Part shown: in pieces, positions 9,885 through 19,266 of the stretch
Layout of the letters: every line of letters begins with the position of its first letter
Numbering within the stretch: the stretch's first letter is position 1
Assembly (NCBI RefSeq): GCF_039521325.1
Contig: NZ_BAAACD010000016.1
Direction: 5' to 3' (one strand)
Length of the DNA stretch: 64,000 nt
From: Clostridium_X cadaveris
GTDB lineage: Bacteria; Bacillota; Clostridia; Clostridiales; Clostridiaceae
Notes under the pieces: model-generated
Told to the model about the DNA's origin: nothing
What the model saw: only the letters and a program-made list of their open reading frames with translations
Database searches by the model: none
Program-made: the position numbers and the translations under genes

Positions 9885-9917
9885 AAGGACAACTTTACTT
9901 AACATAAAGTTGTCCTT
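9885..9917 (-). terminator. Terminator of the 196-aa lipoprotein gene
   Basis: A 13-bp perfect stem (9885-9897 with 9905-9917) holding AAGGACAACTTTA is followed by T residues on the minus strand, shortly after the stop at 9941. Confidence 0.85.
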
Positions 9918-9940
9918 AATTTTTATAAACTATATGATAT

Positions 9941-10531
9941 TTATTCTATTTCATTCTTAGAAAACTTAACAGTCAATGCAATTACTGCATCATGACCTTT
10001 TAGTCTTTCTGGCTCATAAAAACTTTCTCCCGAGAAGCTCATAACCTTAGTTGACTTTGTTATAACTTGAATTGCTAAAGGAATTTCTTTTTCATGTTCA
10101 ATGTCTGCTTTATCATTCCACCAAATACTTCTGATTTTCTTATCGGCATCAAGGTATAAATCTGAATTTGATTTAAACATGCTTATTCCATTCTTTTCTT
10201 CAAGACTTACCTGTAATCTTTCACTTTCATCTTTCAATATACCAATAGTACCTTTAAAAGAATCTAAATTTGCCCCAATACCTCCATTGTTTTCCCATTT
10301 AAGATTTTCATCTAAAAAATAAAGATTAACATAAATAGCTTTTGCACCTTTGTCTACGTTGTAATCATATATTTTACTTTTATCATCAAGTCCCATGAGT
10401 TTTAAGACATTAGTTTCTTCTTTTGTTAAGGTTCTTTGTTTTATTTGTCCTACACAATTAAGATTTATTTTACAAGATGAGAATATAAAGATACAAAGAA
10501 AAATAAAGACTATGTTGATAAATTTTTTCAT
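9941..10531 (-). CDS. Predicted lipoprotein of unknown function
   Basis: A 196-residue protein with a basic start, a hydrophobic helix (FINIVFIFLCIFIFSSC) and a lipobox cysteine. The mature part is mixed alpha/beta and polar with no recognised domain; YFLDENLKWENNGGIGANLD suggests a beta-rich body. The ATG at 10531 is preferred over one at 10558 because AGAGGAGA lies upstream and the signal peptide begins there. It stands between the ABC exporter and the LysR gene and is transcribed alone. Confidence 0.7.
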   Translation of the reverse strand: MKKFINIVFIFLCIFIFSSCKINLNCVGQIKQRTLTKEETNVLKLMGLDDKSKIYDYNVDKGAKAIYVNLYFLDENLKWENNGGIGANLDSFKGTIGILKDESERLQVSLEEKNGISMFKSNSDLYLDADKKIRSIWWNDKADIEHEKEIPLAIQVITKSTKVMSFSGESFYEPERLKGHDAVIALTVKFSKNEIE

Positions 10532-10613
10532 TATAAAATCTCCTCTAACAAAAATCATTTACTCCTTATATTCATTATATTAATTACATATATATCCATC
10601 AACATATTCCATT

Positions 10614-11507
10614 TTAATTTTCTAATCTTTCATCAAAAATTTCTAAGAACTTTGTGGATGCAGGGGATAACGGAACACTCTTTAAAAAACATATCCCTAT
10701 GCTCCTTTTAGGAATAGAAGCCTTTAACGGAACCTCATAAATTATATTTTTTTCCAGATATTCTTTTGAAAATTCTCTTATAACACAAGCTATTCCTAAG
10801 TTTATCTTCGTAAACTCCAATAGAAGATCATATGATCCTAGCTCTATTTCAGGATTTATAGAAATTCCATTAGATAAAAGATACTTTTCTATGTACTGTC
10901 GTGAGAGAGATTTGGATTCTAAAAGTATAAGTGGGAACTTTGATAGTTCTTTAAAACTTATTGGCTTTTGAAATTTATTTTTATATTTTTCGCCACATAC
11001 AAATATATCTTGTATTTCCATACACTGTTTTGTCTCTAGAGCTGAATCAGTTATAGGCAAATTACATATAGCAATATCTATTTCTCCACTTTTTACTATG
11101 GAACAAAGTTCCAATGTAGTTGCATTGATTATTTTAAATTTTATGTTTGGATATCTCTTATGAAATTCTTCTAAATAAGGCATTAGAAAATATTTTGATA
11201 TAGTATCACCTACACCTATCTTTAAATCTCCAATTAAAAGGTTTCTTGCTTCAAGAAGTTTTTCCTCTCCAGTATTTATTAAATTAATAGCTGAATTAGC
11301 ATATTCATATATGAGTTTTCCTTCATTAGTCAAAATAACTCCCTTTGAAGTTCTAGTGAAAAGTCTTATTTCAAGTTCATCTTCAAGCTGCATTATAGAT
11401 TGACTTACTGCAGGCTGTGTCATATATAATTCCTTTGCTGCTTTTGAAAAGCTTTTATGTTTTCCAACCATACAAAACACTTTGTACAAATCTAATTTAC
11501 TAGCCAT
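10614..11507 (-). CDS. LysR-family transcriptional regulator
   Basis: A 297-residue regulator with the canonical N-terminal winged helix (FSKAAKELYMTQPAVSQSIM, residues 18-37) and a C-terminal two-lobed ligand domain. It is divergent from the CofE-like gene at 11626, with 118 bp between the starts. In LysR systems such a divergent neighbour is the usual target, so it probably controls that gene and itself. The ATG follows AAGGAG. The effector cannot be read from the sequence. Confidence 0.92.
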   Translation of the reverse strand: MASKLDLYKVFCMVGKHKSFSKAAKELYMTQPAVSQSIMQLEDELEIRLFTRTSKGVILTNEGKLIYEYANSAINLINTGEEKLLEARNLLIGDLKIGVGDTISKYFLMPYLEEFHKRYPNIKFKIINATTLELCSIVKSGEIDIAICNLPITDSALETKQCMEIQDIFVCGEKYKNKFQKPISFKELSKFPLILLESKSLSRQYIEKYLLSNGISINPEIELGSYDLLLEFTKINLGIACVIREFSKEYLEKNIIYEVPLKASIPKRSIGICFLKSVPLSPASTKFLEIFDERLEN

Positions 11508-11625
11508 ATAAGCACTCCTTATATCTATTATTATATCTATTTATTTTACTTATAACACTAAAATGAGGTATATTACAAGAGTGAGATAAAAATATTTTAA
11601 TTTTCATTCAAAAGGAGAGATAACA

Positions 11626-12816
11626 TTGGAAAGAGTAGTTGGAACTGTTGTTAGAGGACTTCGTTGCCCAATCATAAATGAAGGAGATGACATAGCTCAA
11701 ATCGTTTTTGACAGCGTAATGAAAGCTTCAGAAGTTGAAGGTTTTTCAATAAACGATAAGGATGTAGTTACTGTAACTGAATCTGTAGTTGCTCGTGCTC
11801 AAGGAAACTATGCAACTATCGATAATATAGCTAAAGATGTCAATGCAAAATTCGGTGATGATACTGTAGGAGTTATATTCCCAATACTAAGCCGTAACAG
11901 ATTTGCTATCTGTCTTCGTGGAATTGCAAAGGGCGTTAAGAAAGTAGTTTTAATGCTTAGCTATCCGTCTGACGAAGTTGGTAATCACTTAGTAGATATA
12001 GATTTACTTGATGAAAAAGGAGTAAATCCTTGGACAGATGTTCTAACAGAAAAACAATTCCGTGATTTATTCGGATACAATAAACATACTTTTACTGGTG
12101 TTGATTATATAGACTACTACAAATCTCTAATTGAAAGCTATGGAGTAGAGTGTGAGGTTATATTCTCAAACAATCCTAAGACTATATTAGAGTATACTAA
12201 GAGTGTTCTTACTTGTGATATCCATACAAGATTTAGAAGTAAGAGAATACTAAAGGCAAATGGCGGAGAAAAAGTGTATAGCCTTGATGAAATATTAACT
12301 GAATCTATTGATGGAAGTGGATTTAATGAATCTTATGGTTTACTAGGTTCAAATAAGGCAACTGAAGAAAGCGTTAAGCTTTTCCCACGTCAGTGTCAGC
12401 CAGTTGTAGATAAGATACAAGCTATGTTAAAAGAAAAGACAGGTAAAACTGTTGAAGTTATGATATATGGAGATGGAGCCTTCAAAGATCCAGTGGGTAA
12501 GATTTGGGAACTTGCTGACCCAGTTGTTTCACCAGCTTACACTGAAGGACTTGATGGAACTCCAAATGAAGTTAAATTAAAGTATCTTGCTGATAATGAA
12601 TTTGCAAATCTTAGAGGTGAAGAATTAAAGACTGCAATTTCTGAGTATATCAAGCATAAGGATGCTGACCTTGTAGGATCTATGGCAGCTCAAGGAACAA
12701 CACCAAGAAGACTTACTGATCTTATAGGTTCTTTATCAGACCTTACATCTGGAAGTGGGGATAAGGGAACACCAATAATATTCATACAAGGATATTTTGA
12801 TAATTATACAAAATAG
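11626..12816 (+). CDS. Coenzyme F420-0:gamma-glutamyl ligase (CofE-like) family protein
   Basis: A 396-residue cytoplasmic protein resembling the CofE/FbiB ligase family, with GTVVRGLRCPIINEGDDIAQ at the start, DVVTVTESVVARAQG near residue 45, and a DPVGKIWELADPVVSPAYT segment later. CofE adds glutamates to F420-0 using GTP. No F420 biosynthesis genes are in the window and clostridia are not known as F420 producers, so the real substrate is open. It starts with TTG at 11626 behind AAAGGAGAG. The divergent LysR gene probably regulates it. Confidence 0.75.
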   Translation: MERVVGTVVRGLRCPIINEGDDIAQIVFDSVMKASEVEGFSINDKDVVTVTESVVARAQGNYATIDNIAKDVNAKFGDDTVGVIFPILSRNRFAICLRGIAKGVKKVVLMLSYPSDEVGNHLVDIDLLDEKGVNPWTDVLTEKQFRDLFGYNKHTFTGVDYIDYYKSLIESYGVECEVIFSNNPKTILEYTKSVLTCDIHTRFRSKRILKANGGEKVYSLDEILTESIDGSGFNESYGLLGSNKATEESVKLFPRQCQPVVDKIQAMLKEKTGKTVEVMIYGDGAFKDPVGKIWELADPVVSPAYTEGLDGTPNEVKLKYLADNEFANLRGEELKTAISEYIKHKDADLVGSMAAQGTTPRRLTDLIGSLSDLTSGSGDKGTPIIFIQGYFDNYTK

Positions 12817-12837
12817 AAAAACCTCAAATCTCAACAA

Positions 12838-12871
12838 AAATAACCATCCTCAGTAATGAGGGTGGTTATTT
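12838..12871. terminator. Terminator between converging genes
   Basis: A 14-bp stem with one G-T type pair (12838-12851 with 12858-12871) and a seven-T tail on the plus strand ends the CofE-like gene; it may also serve the facing amidase gene. Confidence 0.85.
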
Positions 12872-12881
12872 TTTTATATTT

Positions 12882-14012
12882 CTAGTTTGGAAAGTGAACT
12901 CTTACTAGCCAAAACTTTATGTCTTTGTCACTCCATCCTAAATCCCATGGTACATCATTTCTATCAGTATTATGACAAGTAACTAAGGCATATCCTCTAG
13001 AGTCAGCATTAGTTACCATTGAAATATGCTTTACGTCACCTTTTTTCTCATAGGCTACAAAGTCACCAGGTAAAAGTTTATATGATGCTTTATATACCTT
13101 CTCATAATTTCCATAAGCTAGAACTGAAGCTCTGCCGCTATAGACCCAATAGTTTTTAAACTTATCTGCATTTACCCAAGATGCTGTAGCATCTCCTTTA
13201 TTATAATTCCATGCACCGCCTTTTCTAAACTTTCCTCCTTCGTGAAGGCATTGAGAGGCAAAGTTCGCACAATCCCCACCTTCTGGATTAAAGTTTCTAT
13301 AAGCTTTGTTATATTTAAAACCATACTGTTCTTCTTCTGCTGCCCCACAATATTTGTCAGCGTATTCTTTAACTCGCTTTCTCTTGTCATTTAAATTAGA
13401 AAAATCCCGTGAATCTTGGGATAGTATGAATTGTTTAACATCATCCACCTTTAATTTTTCTAAATTTAAAGAATCTGCAAATGGGTCTGTATACCATTCT
13501 TTTGAAATTAATAGCTTATCATTCTTATTTACTAAAGTCTGAACATGATATGTACCTATTCTGGCTTTATTAACCTCTTCAGGTCTATCCTCATATATGT
13601 ATCTATACTCAGTAGAACAAGTAAAGTTTACTTTAAAGCCTCCGCTATCAGTTTCACTTATCCTAGTTATAAATACCATAGGTATTATCTCCGTAAATTT
13701 CACACCTTGTTTTTGTTCCCAATTATGTAGATAAATCATCTTTTTTTCTTCGCTCTCGTAAGACCATTGCCCAAATTTAGTGCTTACATCATAAACAGCC
13801 TTTATATTTTCTGGCTCATTTGTCACTATAGCTTTATTTCTTTCTGATATTACCCTTTCTATAAAGCTTCGTATTTCAGCTTTGACTTCCTCATCTACCT
13901 TCTCAGCTCCATAGACCTTTACAGTAGAAAAATTCATGGACATAAACATTAATAATATTATAATTACATATTTGCATAAGATTAATTTTTTAATGCCATC
14001 CTTAGATCTCAT
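12882..14012 (-). CDS. Secreted amidase_6-domain protein (putative cell-wall amidase)
   Basis: 376 residues with an N-terminal signal peptide (basic start, then VIIILLMFMSMNF). The central part is a poorly conserved domain. The C-terminal third, from about residue 215, is an amidase_6 domain with the expected catalytic cysteine in GGDCANFASQCL and the histidine in KHISMVT. Such papain-like proteins are thought to cut peptidoglycan peptides or act at the envelope. It sits just downstream of the M15 peptidase gene on the same strand, with 31 bases between them, suggesting a shared envelope function. Confidence 0.82.
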   Translation of the reverse strand: MRSKDGIKKLILCKYVIIILLMFMSMNFSTVKVYGAEKVDEEVKAEIRSFIERVISERNKAIVTNEPENIKAVYDVSTKFGQWSYESEEKKMIYLHNWEQKQGVKFTEIIPMVFITRISETDSGGFKVNFTCSTEYRYIYEDRPEEVNKARIGTYHVQTLVNKNDKLLISKEWYTDPFADSLNLEKLKVDDVKQFILSQDSRDFSNLNDKRKRVKEYADKYCGAAEEEQYGFKYNKAYRNFNPEGGDCANFASQCLHEGGKFRKGGAWNYNKGDATASWVNADKFKNYWVYSGRASVLAYGNYEKVYKASYKLLPGDFVAYEKKGDVKHISMVTNADSRGYALVTCHNTDRNDVPWDLGWSDKDIKFWLVRVHFPN

Positions 14013-14043
14013 AAATGTCCTCCTGATTTTACTATTGCTTATA

Positions 14044-14967
14044 TTAATCTAGTGCCTCGTTAATTTTCTTTATATACGACTCCACTTCCTCATTCATTGG
14101 CACGTCTCCAAACCACTTATCCTTGGTAAATGAACCATTTTGAAAATATTTAGCTTTAATAATTATCTCAGGCCTATATTCAAAATGAAGGATATCAAAA
14201 TGTCCCCACTTTCCTCCCCAAACAAAATTGTATTTTTCAAATGTCTCAACAAGTTCCTTTGGATAGTATTTCATACGCTTTTCTCCTGCTTCTCTAGTTG
14301 CCCATTTCCAATAGTCACTAGGACTACTGTTTATATCGAGAGCTATTCCATAAGCGTGGGGACTAAGCTGTCCTGTACCTGATATTACTCTATAATTAAA
14401 GCTCCCATTTATTGGATTAATTAATCCGGCAACTTTTCCATTTCCAGAAGCTATACCTCTAAGCTCTTCCATAGCTTTTCCAAGCGCTTCAGCTGCACCA
14501 TTATTCTTATTAAACAAATATTTATTGTAAGGAGCACTGACTCCCACAAGATGTTTTGAAACTTGACTTTGACTAGCACCATAAACTTCATTTAATAAGG
14601 CATAGCATCTAAATCTTCCTGGGTCTTTATTTACCTCCATCAGATGATCTATCATATTAAGTGGATAAGGCTCTTCCAGTATATCTTGAATATCCGCATT
14701 ATTCATCTTTCCATCAAAATTCTTCTTCTTTCCATCATCGTAAAGTATCTTCTTTCCTGATTTAGTTATTATAAATACTTTTCCATCACTGCTCTTTTCA
14801 ATATCATTAATATATTCTGGATATGCCATCATCATAGTCAATATATCTTGTTTTGTTGTAATAGAATACGCTTCATCATCCTTGGCTTCTTCAGCCATTG
14901 CAGGACATACTATAAATAATGTTATCATGTATATAAATAAAATTATCCCTCTAAATAACTTTTTCAT
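14044..14967 (-). CDS. Secreted M15-family D-alanyl-D-alanine carboxypeptidase/endopeptidase
   Basis: 307 residues with a signal peptide (GIILFIYMITLFIVCPAMAE). The C-terminal half carries the M15 zinc site: SPHAYGIALDIN with the first His and Asp, and HFDILHFEYRPEI with the other ligand and catalytic residues. The family trims cross-link stems or cleaves peptidoglycan. The N-terminal half is not recognised. The ATG at 14967 follows a GAGGGAGAA site. Expected location is outside the membrane. Confidence 0.85.
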   Translation of the reverse strand: MKKLFRGIILFIYMITLFIVCPAMAEEAKDDEAYSITTKQDILTMMMAYPEYINDIEKSSDGKVFIITKSGKKILYDDGKKKNFDGKMNNADIQDILEEPYPLNMIDHLMEVNKDPGRFRCYALLNEVYGASQSQVSKHLVGVSAPYNKYLFNKNNGAAEALGKAMEELRGIASGNGKVAGLINPINGSFNYRVISGTGQLSPHAYGIALDINSSPSDYWKWATREAGEKRMKYYPKELVETFEKYNFVWGGKWGHFDILHFEYRPEIIIKAKYFQNGSFTKDKWFGDVPMNEEVESYIKKINEALD

Positions 14968-15004
14968 AGGTTCTCCCTCCTCTTAAGTAATAGAAAAATA
15001 ATAA

Positions 15005-15037
15005 AAAATAGCCTAAAGATACTCTTTAGACTATTTT
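15005..15037 (-). terminator. Terminator of the methyltransferase gene
   Basis: A 14-bp stem with one mismatch (15005-15018 with 15024-15037) is followed by T residues on the minus strand, about 70 bases after the stop at 15105. Confidence 0.65.
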
Positions 15038-15104
15038 GAGTTAATATTAACTTATTTATTACTGGTAAATTTAGTTTTAAATACTTTTAGCTTTTCATAT
15101 CTCT

Positions 15105-15653
15105 CTAATTGCACTTTAAAACATATGCTGGAGGGAAATTTATCATTACTCTCTTAGTGCTGATACTTTGAAAATATGTTCTCATAAACTCTTTTTTTAC
15201 AAGGGAATATTGGAAAGTGATGAATTTTCCATCTGGCTTTAATATGTTCTTAGTATTGTCTAATATCATGTGACTTATCATCTTTGGAAGAGATGCAAAA
15301 GGTAATCCTGATACAACATAATCTACCTTGTTTATCTCATATATCTCTAAATACATTTTTATATTTTCTGCACCATCATTTATTATTTTAATATTTTTCT
15401 TGTGACCATATTTCACATCTAGATCGTCGCAAAAAGCTTTATTCTTTTCTAGAACTAAAAATAATGTATCTTCACATTTTCTTGCTATGATTTTTTCTGT
15501 AAATACTCCTGTTCCTGGTCCATATTCTACTATACATCTACAATTTCTAAAGTCTACATCTTCTATCATTTTTTCAGCTAACCGCTTTCCACTTGGTGCT
15601 ACAGCTCCAACTATTCTAGGATTTTTTATAAATTCTTTTATAAAGCCGAACAT
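15105..15653 (-). CDS. SAM-dependent methyltransferase, phospholipid N-methyltransferase/KsgA-like
   Basis: A 182-residue protein with a class I SAM-binding motif, IVEYGPGTGVFTEKI near residue 41, and a VVSGLPFASLP motif IV that resembles NLPY in rRNA adenine methyltransferases. Family members of this size (COG3963) are annotated as phospholipid N-methyltransferases or rRNA dimethylase-like proteins, so the substrate is unclear. The N-terminal FIKNPRIVGAVAPSGKRLAE is typical of that group. It is transcribed alone. Confidence 0.78.
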   Translation of the reverse strand: MFGFIKEFIKNPRIVGAVAPSGKRLAEKMIEDVDFRNCRCIVEYGPGTGVFTEKIIARKCEDTLFLVLEKNKAFCDDLDVKYGHKKNIKIINDGAENIKMYLEIYEINKVDYVVSGLPFASLPKMISHMILDNTKNILKPDGKFITFQYSLVKKEFMRTYFQSISTKRVMINFPPAYVLKCN

Positions 15654-15741
15654 ATCTTACCTCCCTTAAGTTGTTTATTATATAAATATTATCATTAATC
15701 GCTTAAGAAATACATTATAAAAATCTTAAGATTTATCAACA

Positions 15742-15780
15742 AAAAAAGGTTATTTATTAAAAAAATAAATAACCTTTTTT
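15742..15780 (-). terminator. Terminator of the AGCS-amidohydrolase operon
   Basis: A 17-bp perfect stem (15742-15758 with 15764-15780) includes GGTTATTTATT and begins only five bases after the stop at 15786. Confidence 0.85.
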
Positions 15781-15785
15781 TATAC

Positions 15786-17405
15786 TTATTTTCTATAAAC
15801 GCACTTTCCATCCACATAAGTTTCTAGCACTTTTATATCTTTTATTGTTTTCAAATCACTATTTAGTAAGTTTCTATCTAAGACCACAAAGTCAGCACAT
15901 TTTCCACATTCTATTGACCCTTTAATGTTCTCTTCAAACGAACTGTGAGCTGCCATTGTAGTGTATGACTGAATAGCTTCTTCTACGGAAAGAGCTTCTT
16001 CATTTAAGAACGGTCCTTTTGTTCCTTCTAGATTCATTCTTGTAACTGCACATTGTATTCCATTAAGAACATTTGGCAGTTCTACTGGACAATCCGAGCC
16101 ATTTGAAACCTTGGTGCCGTTATTCATAAGGGTTTTGAAGTTATAAGTTGTCTTTGCTCTTTCTTTCCCTATTCTATCTTCTACTATATTTATATCGTAA
16201 TCTAAAAAAATAGATTGTACATATGCGTGAAGATCTAATTCTTTAAATTTATTTATAAGATCCTTTGTGGTTATCTGGCAGTGAACTATACCATGACGAT
16301 GATCTTCCCTTGGGTTTTTCTTTAGTGCTTTTTCTATAGCCTCTACTATCATAACCATGATTTCGTCACCAATAGCATGAACTGCTACCTGCATTCCATT
16401 AGCATGAGCATATCCTATCATTTCATCGAATTGTTCTTGGGTATAAACAGATATTCCTGAAGTGCTCGGATCGTCTTCATAAGGTGAACTAAGATAAGCT
16501 GTTCTAGCTCCTAATGAACCATCTCCTAAAAGTTTTAAAGGTCCTATCTTAAAATAACTGCTTCCAAACCCAGTATTATATCCTTTTTCAATAAATTCTT
16601 TAAGAAGTTCTAAATTCACAAGTTGCGCCTGTTCATAAACCTTAACGTTAAGTCTTCCTTCACTCTCTAGCTCTTTAAAAGATTCAATTATTACTTCATA
16701 ATCCATAGTAGGGAATACTATAAAGTCATCTGTCTGAACAGAAGTTACTCCATAAGAATTCAAGCTGCTACTAGCTTCTACTATCATATCCTTTATTTCT
16801 TCTTTTGAAGGCACAGGTATATTGTCATAAATCATATTTAAAGCATTTTCTCTAAATATCCCTAAAGGCTCTCCATTTTCATCTATGTCAAACTGTCCAC
16901 CTTCTACTTGAGGAGTATCCTTAGTGATTCCTATAATCTCTAAGGCTTTTGAGTTAACTACACATGCATGTCCACATGCACGTATTATACATATTGGATA
17001 CTCTGTTGTTATCTCATCTAAATCATATCTATTTGGAAATCGGTTTTCATCTGTGAAATAATCATGATTCCATCCTCTTCCCCTTATCCATTCATTTTGT
17101 CTTAAATTTTTAGATTCTATAAATTCTCTTATGGCATCCTTCATGTCTTTTAAAGATGATGTATGCTCCCCAAGCTTAATCATCTGAAGAGAATATCCAT
17201 ATCCAACTAAGTGCATATGAGAATCATTAAATCCTGCAGTAACAAATTTGCCATTTAAATCCGTAATTGTGCTTTCCTCTTCTTTGAATTCAAGAGCACC
17301 TTCATTCTTTCCTACATAAATGAAACGTCCATCTTCCAAAACAAAAGCTTCTTTCATACCATTAGTAACAGTATAAACTTGTCCATTTACGAATATTTCC
17401 CTCAT
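15786..17405 (-). CDS. Amidohydrolase family 3 protein, YtcJ-like
   Basis: A 539-residue metal-dependent hydrolase. It has the N-terminal composite beta-barrel segment, the FNDSHMHL metal motif near residue 60, GDGSLGARTAYL near 290, a VAVHAIGDE histidine motif and a late GSDCPVE aspartate. The family hydrolyses amides and similar bonds; substrates are mostly unknown. The ATG at 17405 directly follows the stop of the AGCS symporter, so the two are translationally coupled and both fall under the lysine riboswitch. This suggests a lysine-linked amide or derivative as substrate, by inference. Confidence 0.88.
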   Translation of the reverse strand: MREIFVNGQVYTVTNGMKEAFVLEDGRFIYVGKNEGALEFKEEESTITDLNGKFVTAGFNDSHMHLVGYGYSLQMIKLGEHTSSLKDMKDAIREFIESKNLRQNEWIRGRGWNHDYFTDENRFPNRYDLDEITTEYPICIIRACGHACVVNSKALEIIGITKDTPQVEGGQFDIDENGEPLGIFRENALNMIYDNIPVPSKEEIKDMIVEASSSLNSYGVTSVQTDDFIVFPTMDYEVIIESFKELESEGRLNVKVYEQAQLVNLELLKEFIEKGYNTGFGSSYFKIGPLKLLGDGSLGARTAYLSSPYEDDPSTSGISVYTQEQFDEMIGYAHANGMQVAVHAIGDEIMVMIVEAIEKALKKNPREDHRHGIVHCQITTKDLINKFKELDLHAYVQSIFLDYDINIVEDRIGKERAKTTYNFKTLMNNGTKVSNGSDCPVELPNVLNGIQCAVTRMNLEGTKGPFLNEEALSVEEAIQSYTTMAAHSSFEENIKGSIECGKCADFVVLDRNLLNSDLKTIKDIKVLETYVDGKCVYRK

Positions 17406-18863
17406 CTAAGCAACCTCCCTTTTTTCTCTAACTAACTTATCTTCATAGAATATATCTACGGATTCATCTACAGTTCCAACTCCTAGATATCTAGCCTTAT
17501 AATCTTTAAGAAGTACGAAATACTGTTTTGAAAGTGCAAGAACCACAGCAACATTTATAAATGTTGGGATTCCGCTTGTTATATCAACAAAAGTCCATAT
17601 GCTTATCTCTCCAACATAGAGTATGTAGGCTGTCATAATAAAGCCCGGCAATGGGTAACAATATTTAAATACTTTTAAAATAGCATTTTTTAGCTTTGTA
17701 TTTTTGTCTGCTAAATGTCTTAAAACTACCTCATAGTAAACGTACCATCCTGTTGATGTAGTAAGCCCAAATATAAGCATTGTAACAGTTAAAAAGTACT
17801 TACCGAAATTTCCAAGGCCCATTGTAAATGCATTAAGTGTAAGAGTTGCACTCTCTACTCCTGAAGACCATTCTCCTGTTATTATAACAACTAAAGATGT
17901 TATAGTACAAACAACAAAAGTGTCTATAAATACTTCAAATGATCCCCATAATCCTTGCTCAATAGGATGTCTCGTTTTACTTGATGCATGAACCATCGGG
18001 CTTGTACCCCAACCAGCCTCATTAGAGTAAACACTTCTGGCCATACCAGTAGATATAACCTTAGATACCGCTGCTCCAACAAATCCTCCAACAGCAGCAC
18101 TGCCTGAAAAAGCACCATTAAATATAAGTGAAAAAGTATGAGGTATATTCTTATAGTTTAAAATTATTATTAAAAGTCCAAATACTAGATATGAAACGCT
18201 CATTAAAGGTACAAGCTTCGTAAATACCTTTCCTACAAACTTCATTCCCTTCCAAATCATAAGGTATGTACAAACTACTATAAATAAACTTGCAACAAGC
18301 TGATTGATCTTAAAAGTTGATGCAACAACTTCTGATACAGTGTAATTACTAGCTGTTATAAAAAATGTTGAAAAGATTCCACATCCAAAGATAGCGGCAA
18401 GAACCTTCCAAAACTTAAAGTTTCTTTCTTCGCCAAGACCTCTTTCCATATAGTAAGTAGGCCCTCCATAAGGATCACCATTTTCATCTGTTCTTCTGTA
18501 ATAAACTGCAAGTGTTACCTCTACCTGCTTTAAAAGCATTCCTAAAAAAGCAGTAATCCACATCCAAAGAGTGGCTCCAGGTCCTCCCATAGCTATGGCA
18601 GTAGCAACACCAGCGATATTACCAAATCCAACAGAGCCACCTATTGCAGTAGAGATTGCCTCAATAGGATTTAGTACTCCTTTTTCATCACTGTCTTCCT
18701 GTTTCTTAAACACTTTTCCAAGCGTTTGTTGCATTATATATTTGAAATATCTTATTTGGAAAAATCCCGATCGCACAGTGAAATACACTCCCGTGGATAG
18801 CATTAGAATGATTAGGGGAGGCCCCCAGATAAAGTCGTTTAAAGCATTAATAAAATTTGTCAT
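17406..18863 (-). CDS. Sodium:amino-acid symporter, AGCS (alanine/glycine) family
   Basis: 485 residues with about ten membrane helices and the family motif NPIEAISTAIGGSVGFGNIA near residue 63, followed by GGPGATLWMW and a YYMERG segment. AGCS carriers import alanine or glycine with sodium. Here the leader is a lysine riboswitch, which normally controls lysine uptake or synthesis, so this paralogue may carry lysine or a related compound. It is the first gene of an operon with the YtcJ-like hydrolase. Confidence 0.93.
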   Translation of the reverse strand: MTNFINALNDFIWGPPLIILMLSTGVYFTVRSGFFQIRYFKYIMQQTLGKVFKKQEDSDEKGVLNPIEAISTAIGGSVGFGNIAGVATAIAMGGPGATLWMWITAFLGMLLKQVEVTLAVYYRRTDENGDPYGGPTYYMERGLGEERNFKFWKVLAAIFGCGIFSTFFITASNYTVSEVVASTFKINQLVASLFIVVCTYLMIWKGMKFVGKVFTKLVPLMSVSYLVFGLLIIILNYKNIPHTFSLIFNGAFSGSAAVGGFVGAAVSKVISTGMARSVYSNEAGWGTSPMVHASSKTRHPIEQGLWGSFEVFIDTFVVCTITSLVVIITGEWSSGVESATLTLNAFTMGLGNFGKYFLTVTMLIFGLTTSTGWYVYYEVVLRHLADKNTKLKNAILKVFKYCYPLPGFIMTAYILYVGEISIWTFVDITSGIPTFINVAVVLALSKQYFVLLKDYKARYLGVGTVDESVDIFYEDKLVREKREVA

Positions 18864-18921
18864 GTTCTTCTCCCTTTCTAATAAAAAAATTTATGCAGTA
18901 ATCGGGGAAGCACTTGCTGAT

Positions 18922-19140
18922 AAAAAAGAGCAATAGTATAAATATAATACTATTGCTCAAAAATTCTTTTTTAATCTGCAATAGCTCCATCACTTAATAG
19001 TGAGAGTACTTGATTTATTAAATCAAATCCCAGATAGATGTGCTGACATACACACCTTCTTCGGCAATCAACCCTTTCATGAGCTATCTTAGGTCTGTCT
19101 ACCTCTTTCTCATTACTCTTTTTAACTGCGCCTCTATTTA
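18922..19140 (-). promoter_or_regulatory. Lysine riboswitch (L box) with intrinsic terminator
   Basis: On the minus strand the leader shows the conserved lysine-aptamer blocks in order: AGAGGCGCAG, AGTA, GAAAGGG, TTGCCGAAG, TCAGC, CTGGGATTT and the closing GGAGCTATTGCAG, spanning about 19140 to 18973. A 12-bp terminator stem follows (18928-18939 with 18947-18958) with a six-U tail. CTATTGC at the 3' side of P1 is complementary to GCAATAG of the terminator, giving a mutually exclusive antiterminator. This is the classic off-switch: lysine stabilises P1 and transcription stops before the AGCS gene. Confidence 0.93.
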
Positions 19141-19266
19141 CATACATATTAATTTGTTAACTTGATATTAATCATATAGTAATATTTACTATATCGTCAA
19201 GGAATATTGAAAATTTTTTTAATTTTTCACATATTTTTATTTGTTTTTTAGATATTTTATACAACT

